A DNA stretch of 64,000 nt, taken from positions 62,001 to 126,000 of the forward strand of contig JAPFFF010000027.1 in assembly GCA_039105265.1 (NCBI GenBank). Direction: 5' to 3'. The notes under the pieces are model-generated. The model was not told the origin of the DNA. It saw only the letters and a program-made list of their open reading frames with translations, and did no database searches. Every line of letters begins with the position of its first letter. Within the stretch, counting starts at the first letter, position 1. This document shows positions 19,268 to 30,194 of this stretch, one piece after another. The stretch comes from Tritrichomonas musculus (lineage: Eukaryota > Parabasalia > Tritrichomonadida > Tritrichomonadidae). The position numbers and the translations under genes were made by a program.

Positions 19268-20456
19268 TACAAGGTTTTTTGTTTAAAATGTATCTATTTT
19301 ATAAGTTTAATAACTATTTTTTTCTACCATACATTTATACATACATGCCATTATGAAAAAGAGCAAATATTGGTATGATTTAAACATTTATTTTCTTTAG
19401 AAATAGAGTAAAGATCAACTTTTGTCCAATTCATCATAATTTGCACCAGTATTTATTGCTGAAAGCTACAATAACCAAATTTACACCTTCATTTATAGTT
19501 TCACCTAGTTTTATTCTTCAAGCAATGCTTTGTAGGAGATAGGTTTTGTATTTGTAGTCAATCAATTTAGATTATTATTTATTAGATTTAATTTCATCAA
19601 GGGTGTAGCTCGTTTGCAATGTCTCGTTATATACATTGTTTTGAAAAGTTATATTAATATATTTATGATTGTTATATGCTACATATTTTATTAAAACAAT
19701 AAAAAAAAATGAACTTCATCGACAAGATTATCTCAAAATATCTTTTTTTTTTTCCAAATCTTAATTTTTGAATTCGACTGAGGAATAACATTAGAAATGA
19801 GCTATTATAAGCGATTTAACTATCATTTTTTTAATTTTTCGAATTGAATATGAAATATGATATTTTTGTTAAACAGCATTTTTTGTTTATTTAAAAAAAC
19901 ATGAATATTAGATATTTTTTAAAACGCATACAAAGTTTTTTATTCGATACACTGAATTATTTATATTTTCTTTTTGGTTCAAAAAACTTTGAAATTGAAG
20001 GACTATATATATTTTGAAATTTGCGATTTTTGGCTTATTTTTAGTAATTTTCATAATATAATGTGAATTAACGTTAACTCGTTCGTTTTTTCAATGTTAT
20101 CTGAATGTTGAAAGCTTCGTTGATGGTCGTTTATTTCGTTGACCTTAACGAGCTCAACGTTTTTGATCGTTGACTGTCAATGAAAGAGAAGTTATAAAAT
20201 TCAAAGTTCAACGCCAACGTTGGCCATCCCTGCACCCTTAACTAAATAAATAAATATGATTCTGAGCTTGTTTAATTTTATGGATTTAAAATATGGGATA
20301 GAAGCATCAATATCTTTTTAAAAAACAAAATCAATAGGCTCTAAGTATATAATTGACCAGATAATATAAATTCGACCAGTTTAAAGAAAATAATAAAAAA
20401 AGGCATTATATCTTGATATTCTATATTAGTCTTTTATTTTTACATAAATAACCAAA
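19268..20456. other. Gene-poor intergenic region
   Basis: No supported gene. The stretch 20065-20235 is richer in CGTT/AACG words than its surroundings and ends in GGCCATCCCTGCACCCTT. This end weakly matches, in reverse, AAGGGTGTAG at 19600, and could be the edge of an old element. The match is too short to annotate as a mobile element. Confidence 0.4.
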
Positions 20457-22865
20457 CTATTTTCTAATTATTCTTGTTCCTCTAGGAAAAGAAAAATGAC
20501 CAAATGACGTAACAGAGGAAGGAATTGTTATCTGTTTCAATGCTAAGCATCTGCTGAAAGCATTGTCGCCAATTTCAATTACTGAAGGAGGAATTTCCAC
20601 TTTCTTTAATGATGAGCATCCGCTGAATGCAGATCCTTTGATTGATGTCACAGAAGGAGGAATTAGAATTTCAGTGAGTGAAGAACATCCATTGAATGCT
20701 TGATATCCAATTGATGTCACTGAAGAAGGGATTGTTATTTCAGTCAATGATTTACAACCGAAGAAAAAAGAAGAAATAATTGCATCAAAGGATGAGTTGA
20801 TTGTGATATTTGTCAATGAAGAACATCCTCTAAAGACGCCTTCACCAATTTTTGTCACAGAAGAAGGAATTGTTATTTGCAAAAGTGAAGAACATTTACT
20901 GAAAACAGAAGAACCGATTTCCATTACAGATGAAGGAATTGTTATTTTCTCCAATAGAGCGCAATCACAAAAAGCGCCATCTTCAATTGATGCTACTGAT
21001 GAAGGAATCGTTATTCGCTTCAATAAACGGCATTCATTGAAAGCAAACTCTTTGATCATTGTTACTGATGATGGAATTGTCACTCGTGTTAACAAACAAC
21101 AACCATTGAATGCTCGCTCTTTAATTATTGTCACTGATGAAGGAATCGTTATTTGCGACAATGAAGAACAACCTTTAAAAAGCGACGATTCAATTGACGT
21201 TATTGGTGAATGAAGAATTATATCTCTCAATGACGAACAATCATTAAAAGCTGATTCTCCAATTTCTGTCACTGATGAAGGAATTGAAATTTGTGTGATT
21301 TTTTTGCATTCATTGAAAGCTGATTTTCCAATTGAAATTACAGATGAAGGAATCGTTATTTGTGCCAGTTCTAAGCATCCACTAAATGCACGATTATCAA
21401 TTGATGTTACAGAAGAAGGAATTGATATTTGTTTCAATGATGAACATCCCATGAATGCAGAATTGCCAATCAATGTTATTGATGGAGGAATTGCAACTCT
21501 TTTTAATTCTGTATTATTTTCAAAACACTCATCAGGAACCTTTTTTTCTTTTAATAATAAAAAATAAAGAGCGACGATATCTGCTTCTTTTTTCATAACA
21601 CTATTTCGCAATGAAAAGCATTCGTCACTAAAGTATTCTTTATTTTTCTCAACAAATAAATCTACAAGTTTATTGTAATCATTAAAGCATAAATAAAAGA
21701 ATGAATTTTCATTGCAAAAATCAAGTGTAAAGAATTCATAATTGCTGAAATTGAAAATATTTGATGATATCTCTTCATCGTTACTTTTTTCCGTTAACAA
21801 GTTGCTCTCAATGTAATTAGCAATGTTGTTGTGATGACATTTAATCGCCTCACGGTAGCATTTTTCATATTTTCCATCTGGTGGAAGAACTTTATCAGAC
21901 TCAAGAAGATGAATCAATTCAGCATTATTTGAATGGATCGCATAAAGCCATAAAGAAGGTGTCAATTCAACCTTATTCAATCTCAAGTATTTAAAAATTT
22001 GAATAGAACCGAAAAATGCTGAATATTCAATCAAAGTTGGCTTGTTTTCAATCAAAAAAGAATTCGTCTCATAAATTGATGTCTTGACTTCACTTTTCAA
22101 TGGAATGTTTGATTGGTTTACATAGGCAACAAATTCTTCAATTGAATCTTCTCGAATTAACGTACAAATGTATGAGTCATTTTCGCCTTCATGACGCTTC
22201 ATTTCAAAACAACTAAAAATCTTTGAATCTTTTGATAGAAGATAGTTTTCAATATTTTCTTTCAATTCTTCATCAGCAAAATTTTTGATCTCAGTATAGA
22301 AAAAGTGACAATAACGGTTTCCATTCACTTCACTTATTTGAAGGAGTTCTTTAAAAATGTCGTCATCAACTGTAATCATTTTGTTTTCTAAAAGATAAAG
22401 GAGAATTAATTTGTTGCTTTGAAATATGTTAAATATTTTGATATTTGAAAAGGTCTGTTTGATTTCATTTCGATAATTTTCAATTATATTGAAAATTTTT
22501 TTCAAAAAGGTTTTCTCACGATGATGATTGGCTGCAATATTTGATATTAATTTGAGAAATTGTTCTAACTTTTCTCTTTTTTCTTCTTGACCTTGCATAT
22601 CAGCAATTACTAGCAAGTTTGTAAAATAATAATAATAATCACTGTCATCAGAATTTTCAAGAAACATAATAAGATTATTATAAATTTCTTTGCTTTCATT
22701 AATATATTCTTGAATCTCTTGTTCGTAAATCATTTCTTCGTCACCTTGATGATCAACAATTAAATCTTGTTGTTGATCATTTGATGAATTAAAATTCATT
22801 TTATCATTTATATTATGTTCTAGAGTTATTTGTGGATTATAGGAGTCGGTATATAGTGATGCCAT
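20457..22865 (-). CDS. DUF3447 N-terminal module fused to BspA-type leucine-rich repeats
   Basis: 802 residues. An acidic N-terminus is followed by the DUF3447 module (roughly residues 60-350), with NKPTLIEYSAFFGSIQIFKY and LTPSLWLYAIHSNNAELIHL. This is the same module that opens the 6845-10372 locus. From about residue 455 to the end run 14 BspA-type repeats of 23 residues (pattern ITIPSSV..IG..AF.GCSSL). BspA repeats are known from bacterial adhesins and hundreds of trichomonad proteins. Here there is no signal peptide or membrane segment, so an intracellular binding role is more likely. The frame is intact from the ATG at 22865. The ankyrin-to-LRR swap after the same N-terminus suggests domain shuffling. 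Confidence 0.85.
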   Translation of the reverse strand: MASLYTDSYNPQITLEHNINDKMNFNSSNDQQQDLIVDHQGDEEMIYEQEIQEYINESKEIYNNLIMFLENSDDSDYYYYFTNLLVIADMQGQEEKREKLEQFLKLISNIAANHHREKTFLKKIFNIIENYRNEIKQTFSNIKIFNIFQSNKLILLYLLENKMITVDDDIFKELLQISEVNGNRYCHFFYTEIKNFADEELKENIENYLLSKDSKIFSCFEMKRHEGENDSYICTLIREDSIEEFVAYVNQSNIPLKSEVKTSIYETNSFLIENKPTLIEYSAFFGSIQIFKYLRLNKVELTPSLWLYAIHSNNAELIHLLESDKVLPPDGKYEKCYREAIKCHHNNIANYIESNLLTEKSNDEEISSNIFNFSNYEFFTLDFCNENSFFYLCFNDYNKLVDLFVEKNKEYFSDECFSLRNSVMKKEADIVALYFLLLKEKKVPDECFENNTELKRVAIPPSITLIGNSAFMGCSSLKQISIPSSVTSIDNRAFSGCLELAQITIPSSVISIGKSAFNECKKITQISIPSSVTEIGESAFNDCSSLRDIILHSPITSIESSLFKGCSSLSQITIPSSVTIIKERAFNGCCLLTRVTIPSSVTMIKEFAFNECRLLKRITIPSSVASIEDGAFCDCALLEKITIPSSVMEIGSSVFSKCSSLLQITIPSSVTKIGEGVFRGCSSLTNITINSSFDAIISSFFFGCKSLTEITIPSSVTSIGYQAFNGCSSLTEILIPPSVTSIKGSAFSGCSSLKKVEIPPSVIEIGDNAFSRCLALKQITIPSSVTSFGHFSFPRGTRIIRK

Positions 22866-23257
22866 ATTTCAAAACAAACAAAATCTTTTTCAATTTATGC
22901 CACAATATAAAAAAACGTTATTTCTTGACAAAAATAATAGTTTTTAACATACCAGTTTGATATATAATCTTTTATCAAACATTTTATATATAATACATTT
23001 TTATTTGATATTATTTATCCATTTATTTTAAGCATTATAATGTATATATAAAGATAATTACAAAGTTCAATTTATTTGAAATTTTTAAATAGACTCATAG
23101 AATTAAAATTTTTAAAATTTTAAATCAATATCTATACAGAAAAGAGTTTTTTCAAGAATTTTTAGCATTCTTTGTATTTATTTTTATTTACTTTATTTAT
23201 AAAATAATAATAATAATAAAAATAAAATTTTTTTGTGAAAATTGATTGATTATTTAG
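22866..23257. other. Intergenic, nothing recognised
   Basis: AT-rich spacer between the start of the DUF3447-BspA gene and the end of the SCAR/WAVE gene, both on the minus strand. Confidence 0.5.
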
Positions 23258-25069
23258 TTACCAAGAAGATGTAGATGAAGATTCTTCTGAACTTGAGGCA
23301 GTTGAATCTGAACATTGAACGGCTTCTCTGATGCTTGCTGCTCTTTGTAAGATTTCAGTAAGAGAAAGCTTAGAAGGATCAGTTTCTTCTTCGATCTTTG
23401 GCTTCTGTATTTCCGTCCGATCAACCTTCTTGAGCTTGAAGGCGCCGGCCTTGATAAGGTCGATGTGAGAAAGCGGCTGAGAAGGAAGGGGCTTCTGGTT
23501 TGCTGGCGGCTGAGATCTGTCGACCTTTTTGAGCGCGTAAGAGCCAGACTTGATGAGATCAACGAAGCTTGGCGCGGGCGGAGGTGGCGGAGGAGCTGGT
23601 GCTCCACTTTTTCTTGGCGGTGCGATGACACGGGGAGCGTCTCCACCTGGAGGAGGGGGCGGCGGGGGCGGAGGAGGTGGAGGAGGCGGCGGTGGAGGTG
23701 GTGGCGGGACACCTCCTGAGAAATCAGCTGGAGCTTCGGTATTATCGGTGGATTGAGAGGCACCACCGGGAGGTGGAGGCGGAGGAGGAGGTGGTGGGGG
23801 TGGGGGAGGTGGCGGTGGTGGAGGTGGAGGAGCTCCATCCATTGTCGGAACAAATGATTGCTGATTTTGGTTTGCTTGATCGAGTTGTTGTTGAAGAAGT
23901 AAAAGTTGTTGTCTCATTTGGTCCATTTGCTGCTCCATGCTACTAACTTGCATTGCATGTTGCATTTGTTCTTGTTGTAATTGTTGGCTTAGTTGAGCTG
24001 TAATTTGATCATTTTGATTAGTTTGGGGAGCTGTTTGTTCCGATTGTTCTTTAGCTGACGATCGATCTGTTGATTCACTATCATTTTTATCTGATTTTGA
24101 ATGCCTTCTCTTTTTATGGCCTGATTTAGAGCTGGAAGATGGTGGAGTTGGAATAGGAGCATGAGGCTTTGTAGGTGGTGTTGATGGTGGAGGTGGTGGT
24201 GCTGAACTTGGAGGTGGTACTGAAACTGGAGGTGGTACTGAAACTGGAGGTGGTACTGAAATTGGAGGTGGGGCAGTAAAGTTTGCTGCTGCTTGTGTCG
24301 AACTTTTATTACCAAGAAGAATTGAAATAGGAATTCCGTAATGGCGAGCTTGTCCTTTTGGTGGTGGTCTGCAAAGCATAGTTGGCGCTGGTAATGGAGC
24401 TGCTATAGCTGATAAGAAATCTTGATTGTTTTCTTCTTTGGCGTTTTTCTTCTTAAGATTCTTACGTTCTTCTTTTTCTTTCTTCTCTTTGAGTCGTAAT
24501 GCTTTTTGCTCTTCTTTCTTTCTTTGCTTTTCTTTATTAATTTCTTCAAAAATTTCTTTCTTATATTGTTCGTAAAAGTATTCGGGATTTGAAAAATATT
24601 TGTTATAATTAACCTTTTCTTCTCCTTTTGCAATGTTTTTTATTGCCTTGTTAAATACAGATAAATCAGGAACTGGATCTGTATTTTGAATCATCTGATT
24701 AACAATGTTTGATGGTTGAAGAGCAAATTGTTTAGCAGGATCCGCTGGAATTTCTTCGCCGCCAAATGATTCAATAGGCCATATTTTATCCGTTGTTTGT
24801 TTGAAAGATTGTATTGAAGATTCTGCTTTCGCTTCAAGCTTTTCGGTTCGGCGTTTCAATTTATCTACTCGTGTTAAAATAACTTTGGCTTCATTAGAAA
24901 TGTCATTAAAAATATCTAAAGCATATGATGAAAGGCTTTCACATTGCCTCATTAAACCAACAATTCTGACTCCGTTCAGATTCTTGTAGCAATCAAACGA
25001 ATTTTCTTTGAGAATTTTAATTGCGCCAGGATGCGCGTCTAAACTTTCTATAGGGCGTGCAGGAAACAT
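23258..25069 (-). CDS. SCAR/WAVE family actin nucleation promoting factor
   Basis: 603 residues. SCAR/WAVE proteins activate the Arp2/3 complex within the WAVE regulatory complex to build branched actin at the leading edge. Residues 20-100 match the WAVE homology domain (LNGVRIVGLMRQCESLSSYA, then DIFNDISNEAKVILTRVDKL). A lysine-rich basic stretch near 190-220, Gln-rich coiled coil and two long polyproline tracts follow for profilin and SH3 binding. The end carries two WH2 actin-binding motifs (FVDLIKSGSYALKKVD and HIDLIKAGAFKLKKVD), a connector helix (LTEILQRAASIREAVQ) and a tail ending SSEESSSTSSW with the conserved terminal Trp. The tail is Ser/Glu-rich instead of Asp-rich, so phosphorylation may supply charge (inference). 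The frame is intact. Confidence 0.9.
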   Translation of the reverse strand: MFPARPIESLDAHPGAIKILKENSFDCYKNLNGVRIVGLMRQCESLSSYALDIFNDISNEAKVILTRVDKLKRRTEKLEAKAESSIQSFKQTTDKIWPIESFGGEEIPADPAKQFALQPSNIVNQMIQNTDPVPDLSVFNKAIKNIAKGEEKVNYNKYFSNPEYFYEQYKKEIFEEINKEKQRKKEEQKALRLKEKKEKEERKNLKKKNAKEENNQDFLSAIAAPLPAPTMLCRPPPKGQARHYGIPISILLGNKSSTQAAANFTAPPPISVPPPVSVPPPVSVPPPSSAPPPPPSTPPTKPHAPIPTPPSSSSKSGHKKRRHSKSDKNDSESTDRSSAKEQSEQTAPQTNQNDQITAQLSQQLQQEQMQHAMQVSSMEQQMDQMRQQLLLLQQQLDQANQNQQSFVPTMDGAPPPPPPPPPPPPPPPPPPPPPGGASQSTDNTEAPADFSGGVPPPPPPPPPPPPPPPPPPPPGGDAPRVIAPPRKSGAPAPPPPPPAPSFVDLIKSGSYALKKVDRSQPPANQKPLPSQPLSHIDLIKAGAFKLKKVDRTEIQKPKIEEETDPSKLSLTEILQRAASIREAVQCSDSTASSSEESSSTSSW

Positions 25070-25700
25070 AAATTATATTAATAATTATTTTATTAACTTT
25101 TTCAATAAATAAACGGTTAAAGATAAAATTTTCTTTGAGGATTTTGAAAGAAATATAAACACCTTTTTCTCTTTATCGTCAAATATTTTATTTTAGTTGA
25201 ATAAATGAGATTTAGTTAAAAAATAATTATCTGATTCTTGAGCAATTGTCATAATTTACATATGAGTTTTGATGCTTTTATTAGTTAATGAATGATGATT
25301 TCGAATTATTAACAACGGCAAGACAACTCCAAATCGATTGCCTGTAAACGGAATTTGCAAATTAATACAATCATGTTGTGCTCTCATTTTTCAATTTTTT
25401 TTTTTTTTTGATACTTATATCTGGTCGATTTAATTGAATTTCCAAAGTAATTGATGATATTTACTTAAAAATAAATTATTTAACCTTCAAAATATTAAAT
25501 TAGGTTTTTTTTAATGAATATCCTCACTCATTGGAATACAAATTTTTCTTCTTCTTGCTCAATAACGTGAATTATTTTTTCTTTTGGTGTAATTTTAGAT
25601 ATTTTCAGTATAATTGTTGATATCCAAGATAAGTCGTCAGCTCTATTGGGGCTGAATTTTTTGGAAAAATGATCAAGTAATTCAAAATAACTTTTAGTTA
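25070..25700. other. Intergenic, nothing recognised
   Basis: AT-rich sequence upstream of the SCAR/WAVE start and of the decayed BspA locus. No gene is supported. Confidence 0.5.
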
Positions 25701-27956
25701 TTGAATATTCAGATATAATTTACCTCCCAATCACCAATGTTCAAAACGTGGAAATCTCTTTGCCTGGAAAAATAGAAGTTGATGAAGTCGGCACTTTTTT
25801 GACAAACAGTTTGATAGGAATAAATTGCTTCGCAAGAACAACTCAGATACTTTATCGAATTGTTAAAGGAAATAACATTACACTAGCATATATATTTAAT
25901 GATGATGTCATAGATGTTGAATTTCAATGAAAATAATTAATTTCAACGATAAACTCAAATCAACGCATTTTAAAGGACTGACACAATTAGCAGTTGAAAT
26001 GATTTGCACTGGTTCTAATTGCCAGATAGATTGTCACCACTCAACAATTTTTAAAACAGCAATAATGTTGAAAAACAGCCAGAGTACTTCAAAGTAATTC
26101 TCAACAACAATGCATTTGCAACGTCTGGCTTTGTTGGTTTACAAATTTCAATGAGAGCATAAATATTATCTTATTCAATTTTCTGAAAGTGAAAGAGCAT
26201 CGTACAGATTTACAACTAATATTTGTGCAAATTCAATTGTGTTGGACAAAAACATTGACATTCAATTCGATTTCAATGTTTATGTGGTTAATAGTTTGCA
26301 AGTTTCATCAAATTCAAAAATAATTGAATCATCTGATAGTGGCACTTATATAATATAATCGATAAAATAGGTCCAAGTTTTGTCAGAAAGTACGATAAAC
26401 TTTTGTGTATCAATTTTTCAATCATCAATTGCCATAGTATAGTTGTCCAAGATATTGGATCATTTCGTTTTCAAGGCTGCAGCAACCTTGAAAGTATAGC
26501 ATTTACAAATGCAACTAAAATTAAATTTGGAGGTAATTTATCAAGTGAAATAAATATATATGTAAGACAGGATGTTCAATTCGAAGGTGAGAAATTATCA
26601 TGTGAAAGTAGAACAAAACCAATTGAAGAATATTTTCAACTAGAAAAAGAAAAACGGCAGCCAGCTAAAAAGAAAGAAGAAGCAAAAAAGGCGCCAAAAA
26701 CAAAGATGAGAGTAAAAATAAAGAAGATGCTATAAGCAAAGAAGACAATAAAAGTAAAAAAGGTGCAAATAGTAAAGAAGACAATAAAAGCAAAGAAGAT
26801 AATAAAAGCAAAGAAGACAATAAAAGCAAAGAAGACAATAAAAGTAAAGAAGACAATAAAAGTAAAGAAGGTGCAAATAGTAAAGAAGACAATAAAAGCA
26901 AAGAAGACAATAAAAGCAAAGAAGATGCAAAAAGTAAAGAAGACAATAAAAGCAAAGAAGATAATAAAAGCAAAGAAGACAATAAAAGCAAAGAAGACAA
27001 TAAAAGCAAAGAAGACAATAAAAGCAAAGAAGACAATAAAAGCAAAGAAGACAATAAAAGCAAAGAAGACAATAAAAGCAAAGAATATAATAAAAGCAAA
27101 GAAGATAATAAAAGCAAAGAAGACAATAAAAGCAAAGAATATAATAAAAGCAAAGAAGATAATAAAAGCAAAGAAGACAATAAAAGCAAAGAAGACAATA
27201 AAAGCAAAGAAGACAATAAAAGCAAAGAAGACAATAAAAGCAAAGAAGACAATAAAAGCAAAGAAGACAATAAAAGCAAAGAATATAATAAAAGCAAAGA
27301 AGATAATAAAAGCAAAGAAGACAATAAAAGCAAAGAATATAATAAAAGCAAAGAAGATAATAAAAGCAAAGAAGACAATAAATTCGAAGATGATTCTAAA
27401 AAACAAAGAAGTTAATAAAAATAACGAAGAAAATAACTTTTCAAAAGAAAGAATTGTTAGTGAAGCAAATTTATGCAATACTGATGTCAAGTCGCTCATT
27501 AAAAAATATGACAAAAACAGCACTGGCAAACTTGAATTTGATGAGTTTTTAGGTTTTTTAAAAGAAGCATTTGGAATTGGAGACGCTTTATCACCAAGTT
27601 TGATCAAACAGGTGCGATTCATCTTTGACGGAATGGACGTTGATGGCTCTCATAGCGTGGATCAAAGAGAAATAATTCAATGCTTTGAAAAATTAAAGGC
27701 AAAAGATTTCAAATAAATCACTAAATTGATCTTTCGTGGTGCTGATGTTAATAATGATAAGAGAGCTTCTTTTGATGAGCTTACAGATACCTGTGAAAAC
27801 TTTGGTGAGAAATCTCTTTGCCCCGAAGAATTCGAAACAAGATGTATCACTGAATTTGGCAAGAGTAAAAAGAGTCTCGAATATTGGGAATTTTACAAGA
27901 TTTTTACGGGTGAAACTCTTGATAAAAATAGTCCAGATTATGATCCATATGAATGA
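25700..27956 (+). pseudogene. Decayed BspA-like and EF-hand protein locus
   Basis: Broken pieces run in one direction. Secreted BspA-like fragments lie at 25748-25930 (PGKIEVDEVGTFLTNSLIGI) and 26403-26735 (GSFRFQGCSNLESIAF). Next comes an 18-bp repeat tract (26743-27392), then four EF-hands. Two are canonical before a stop at 27714 (loops DKNSTGKLEFDE and DVDGSHSVDQRE), the third after it (DVNNDKRASFDE), and the fourth is degenerate. The repeat reads SKEDNK in one frame and KAKKTI in the frame shared with the BspA and EF-hand parts; stops at 26733 and 27714 interrupt that shared frame. The EF-hand part may originally have been a separate Ca2+-binding protein. As it stands, no full-length product is possible. 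Confidence 0.65.
26743..27392 (+). repeat. 18-bp tandem repeat (about 36 units)
   Basis: Units of AAAAGCAAAGAAGACAAT with few variants (GAT, TAT or GTAAA changes). Because the unit is a multiple of three and lacks stops in several frames, it keeps long open frames on both strands. The likely coding sense is Ser-Lys-Glu-Asp-Asn-Lys on the plus strand, similar in style to the KSKSKDDDG tract of the calpain-like gene. Confidence 0.9.
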
Positions 27957-28301
27957 ATGCCTCAAAGTGAGTCTAAGTGCTGCATTTTGATTTAATTCAC
28001 TAATTATTTATAACAGGACCCCATCCACAAAAATCGTTTGTTGAACGTTTACTAAAATAAATTTGCCAACTTAATAACTTAAATATTTAAAATGAATTTA
28101 TTGATTACATTTTTATATGTTTGTTGAAATGATATTGCAAAAACTATTAAAAATAAAATAAAATGGGATCTAAAACGTAAATCAACTTTTGATTCGCCTT
28201 TAAAGCAAGTTACTAAGTGGATTATCGTTTTCTAAAAAAAAAAAAAAAAAAAAAAAAAATTATAGAATTGAAAAAGTGCTATTTATTAATCTATTTATTA
28301 T
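27957..28301. other. Intergenic with A26 tract
   Basis: No gene. An A26 run at 28234-28259 lies just past the 3' end of the convergent Pmp-like gene. Confidence 0.6.
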
Positions 28302-30194
28302 TTATTTTGCATCTTCATTTAATGGATCTTGTAATTCCAATGAATTTTCACTGCTTTTTTCTCGTTTCAATTTTGCAGCAATGAAAGCGAAAATTGAAAC
28401 AGCAACAACTGCCAGAAGAGCAACAGATGAAATCAACCACCATATTTCACCTGAATGATCTTTCTCTTGGTCAATTTTAACCAAATTCACGTCAACAGAA
28501 TCTTTCAACTTATAATCAAAGTTGCAAGATTTCACAGCAATTTTCGCTGCATTTTCAGCACGTAAAACTCCTTCGATATATCGTGACTTATCATTTAATT
28601 TCCCTTTGAAAACGCAATTATGAACATTAACATTAGTTTCACTATTTCCACCGAAGTAATACAAACTGCTTCCAGATTTTTGATCATTCAAAAAGTTGCA
28701 ATGATCAATCGAAATAGTATTCAAATCACTTCTCAAAACTTTTTCACTTTTTGTAGCAGTTTGTATGTATACCTTAACTGATCCACCAACGCCAATTGAA
28801 TTCTTGAATGAACACCTCGTGACTTCTCCATTTTCGCAGTACATGAAAACGCAAGTTCCTCCAAATTTGAGCTGATCTTCCTCAGTTTCAGTTGCCGTTG
28901 CAGAGTTCGATATAAACTTGCAGTGGCAAACATTGACGGAGCTGAGATCAGACAGAGAAACAATGTAGATTCCTCCTCCGCATTTCGCACTGCAATGAGT
29001 GAAAACGATGTCTTTCACTTCGAGGTTGTTTTCGTGTTGCAGCCTGTTATCGAAGTAAATTGCACCACCAACACCGTTTTGTGAGGAACAATCTGTGAAG
29101 CTAGAGATGTTGCAAGTGAGTCCGCAATTTGTGATCTTAATTGCACCGCCGTCATCGTCTGTTTGTTTGTACCCTGTGAAATCTGTCACCAAAACAATGA
29201 CATGAATTTGCTCGCTTTCTTTTGGTGAGCGACTGCACCGTTTCTCTTTGTTGCAGTTTGATGAATCTAACAGAACGATAGGACCACTTTCTTCTGGAAG
29301 TTCGCCTGGCTCTTCTGGTCTGTCAGGGATTTGTGTTGTGCACTTTTCGACAAAATCTTCTTTTGCGATCTGAAAACCTTGGAAAATGTCGAAATTTGAC
29401 TCGGAATTGGTGACAGAAAGACAGTTGTCTTTAAAACTGGATATACTGTCTGTTGTTTCTACATTTGCTCTAAATAATCGGAAGTTTTTTTCGTTGTTGC
29501 CATTGATGTTGATTGTGTTGCTATTAAAGTTTAAATGGGCGGTTTTTTGAAAGTCAAATTCTATCAGCGAATAAATACGGAAACAGTTGTTTTGAGTGAA
29601 ATTGTTGTGTTCTACATTAACTTTCTGTGTATTAGTAACTCCATCAATGCCAAAAGAGAAATGTATGGCTGATCCGTGATTTTCAATTAATGCTTTTTGA
29701 ATCTGAAATTGGCAATATCTGATATTTCCATTTGAAGCTGCAAAATAAATTGAATTTTGCTTATATAATGTGTAATAAATACTATTGTATTCAAAATTAC
29801 AGTATTCTATCGTAAAGATTGAATATGAATGTGTTGAGGAAATATAAAGGGCACCACCTGCACCATTTATACTAGTAACAGAGCAATCAATAAAATCACA
29901 ATTTTGAATTTTGTTTTCACCTATTGCTGCTTGAAAATAATCTGTAATACTTAAATATATAGCGCCACCTTTCTCTGTTTGCGAATTTAATGAAACAAAT
30001 TTGCATGCATATATTAATAAATTACATTGTACTGCATTGATTGCTTTAGCATTTACATGACACCCATAAATATATTCTTTTTCCTGGAATGAATAATCAC
30101 CTAGTGAAATGTCATGGGAATTTGCAATTGCTTTAGGGGGACAATCAGCCTTAATTTCTTTTGAAAATATTATCAATGAAAGAATAGAGAGCAT
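28302..30194 (-). CDS. Pmp-like beta-helix surface protein
   Basis: 630 residues with an N-terminal signal peptide (MLSILSLIIFSKEIKA). A long extracellular part carries repeated GGA-I/L-Y type motifs (KGGAIYLSI, GAGGALYIS, DGGAIKIT, VGGAIYFDN, CGGGIYIVS) and regularly placed Cys and Asn, as in polymorphic membrane protein (Pmp-like) beta-helices. One membrane segment lies near residues 588-610 (WWLISSVALLAVVAVSIFAF), and a short acidic tail ends in NEDAK. Pmp-like families are expanded in trichomonads and are proposed adhesins. A Glu/Pro hinge near residue 290 (PDRPEEPGELPEESGP) splits the ectodomain into two helical halves. The frame is intact. Ligand unknown. Confidence 0.85.
   Translation of the reverse strand: MLSILSLIIFSKEIKADCPPKAIANSHDISLGDYSFQEKEYIYGCHVNAKAINAVQCNLLIYACKFVSLNSQTEKGGAIYLSITDYFQAAIGENKIQNCDFIDCSVTSINGAGGALYISSTHSYSIFTIEYCNFEYNSIYYTLYKQNSIYFAASNGNIRYCQFQIQKALIENHGSAIHFSFGIDGVTNTQKVNVEHNNFTQNNCFRIYSLIEFDFQKTAHLNFNSNTININGNNEKNFRLFRANVETTDSISSFKDNCLSVTNSESNFDIFQGFQIAKEDFVEKCTTQIPDRPEEPGELPEESGPIVLLDSSNCNKEKRCSRSPKESEQIHVIVLVTDFTGYKQTDDDGGAIKITNCGLTCNISSFTDCSSQNGVGGAIYFDNRLQHENNLEVKDIVFTHCSAKCGGGIYIVSLSDLSSVNVCHCKFISNSATATETEEDQLKFGGTCVFMYCENGEVTRCSFKNSIGVGGSVKVYIQTATKSEKVLRSDLNTISIDHCNFLNDQKSGSSLYYFGGNSETNVNVHNCVFKGKLNDKSRYIEGVLRAENAAKIAVKSCNFDYKLKDSVDVNLVKIDQEKDHSGEIWWLISSVALLAVVAVSIFAFIAAKLKREKSSENSLELQDPLNEDAK

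Noticed and set aside
19598-20240. Possible element with AAGGGTG(T/C)AG inverted ends
   Set aside because: Only about 10 bp match and no target duplication; could be chance.
20797-21567. Plus-strand ORFs of 138 and 90 residues
   Set aside because: Antisense of the periodic BspA repeats; regular 69-bp units keep the opposite strand open.
23465-23946. Plus-strand Gly/Arg-rich ORFs
   Set aside because: Antisense of the polyproline tracts in the SCAR/WAVE gene.
26636-27622. Minus-strand 328-residue hydrophobic ORF (FFAFIVFFAF repeats)
   Set aside because: It is the antisense reading of the 18-bp repeat tract, which is open in several frames; the plus strand carries the EF-hands.
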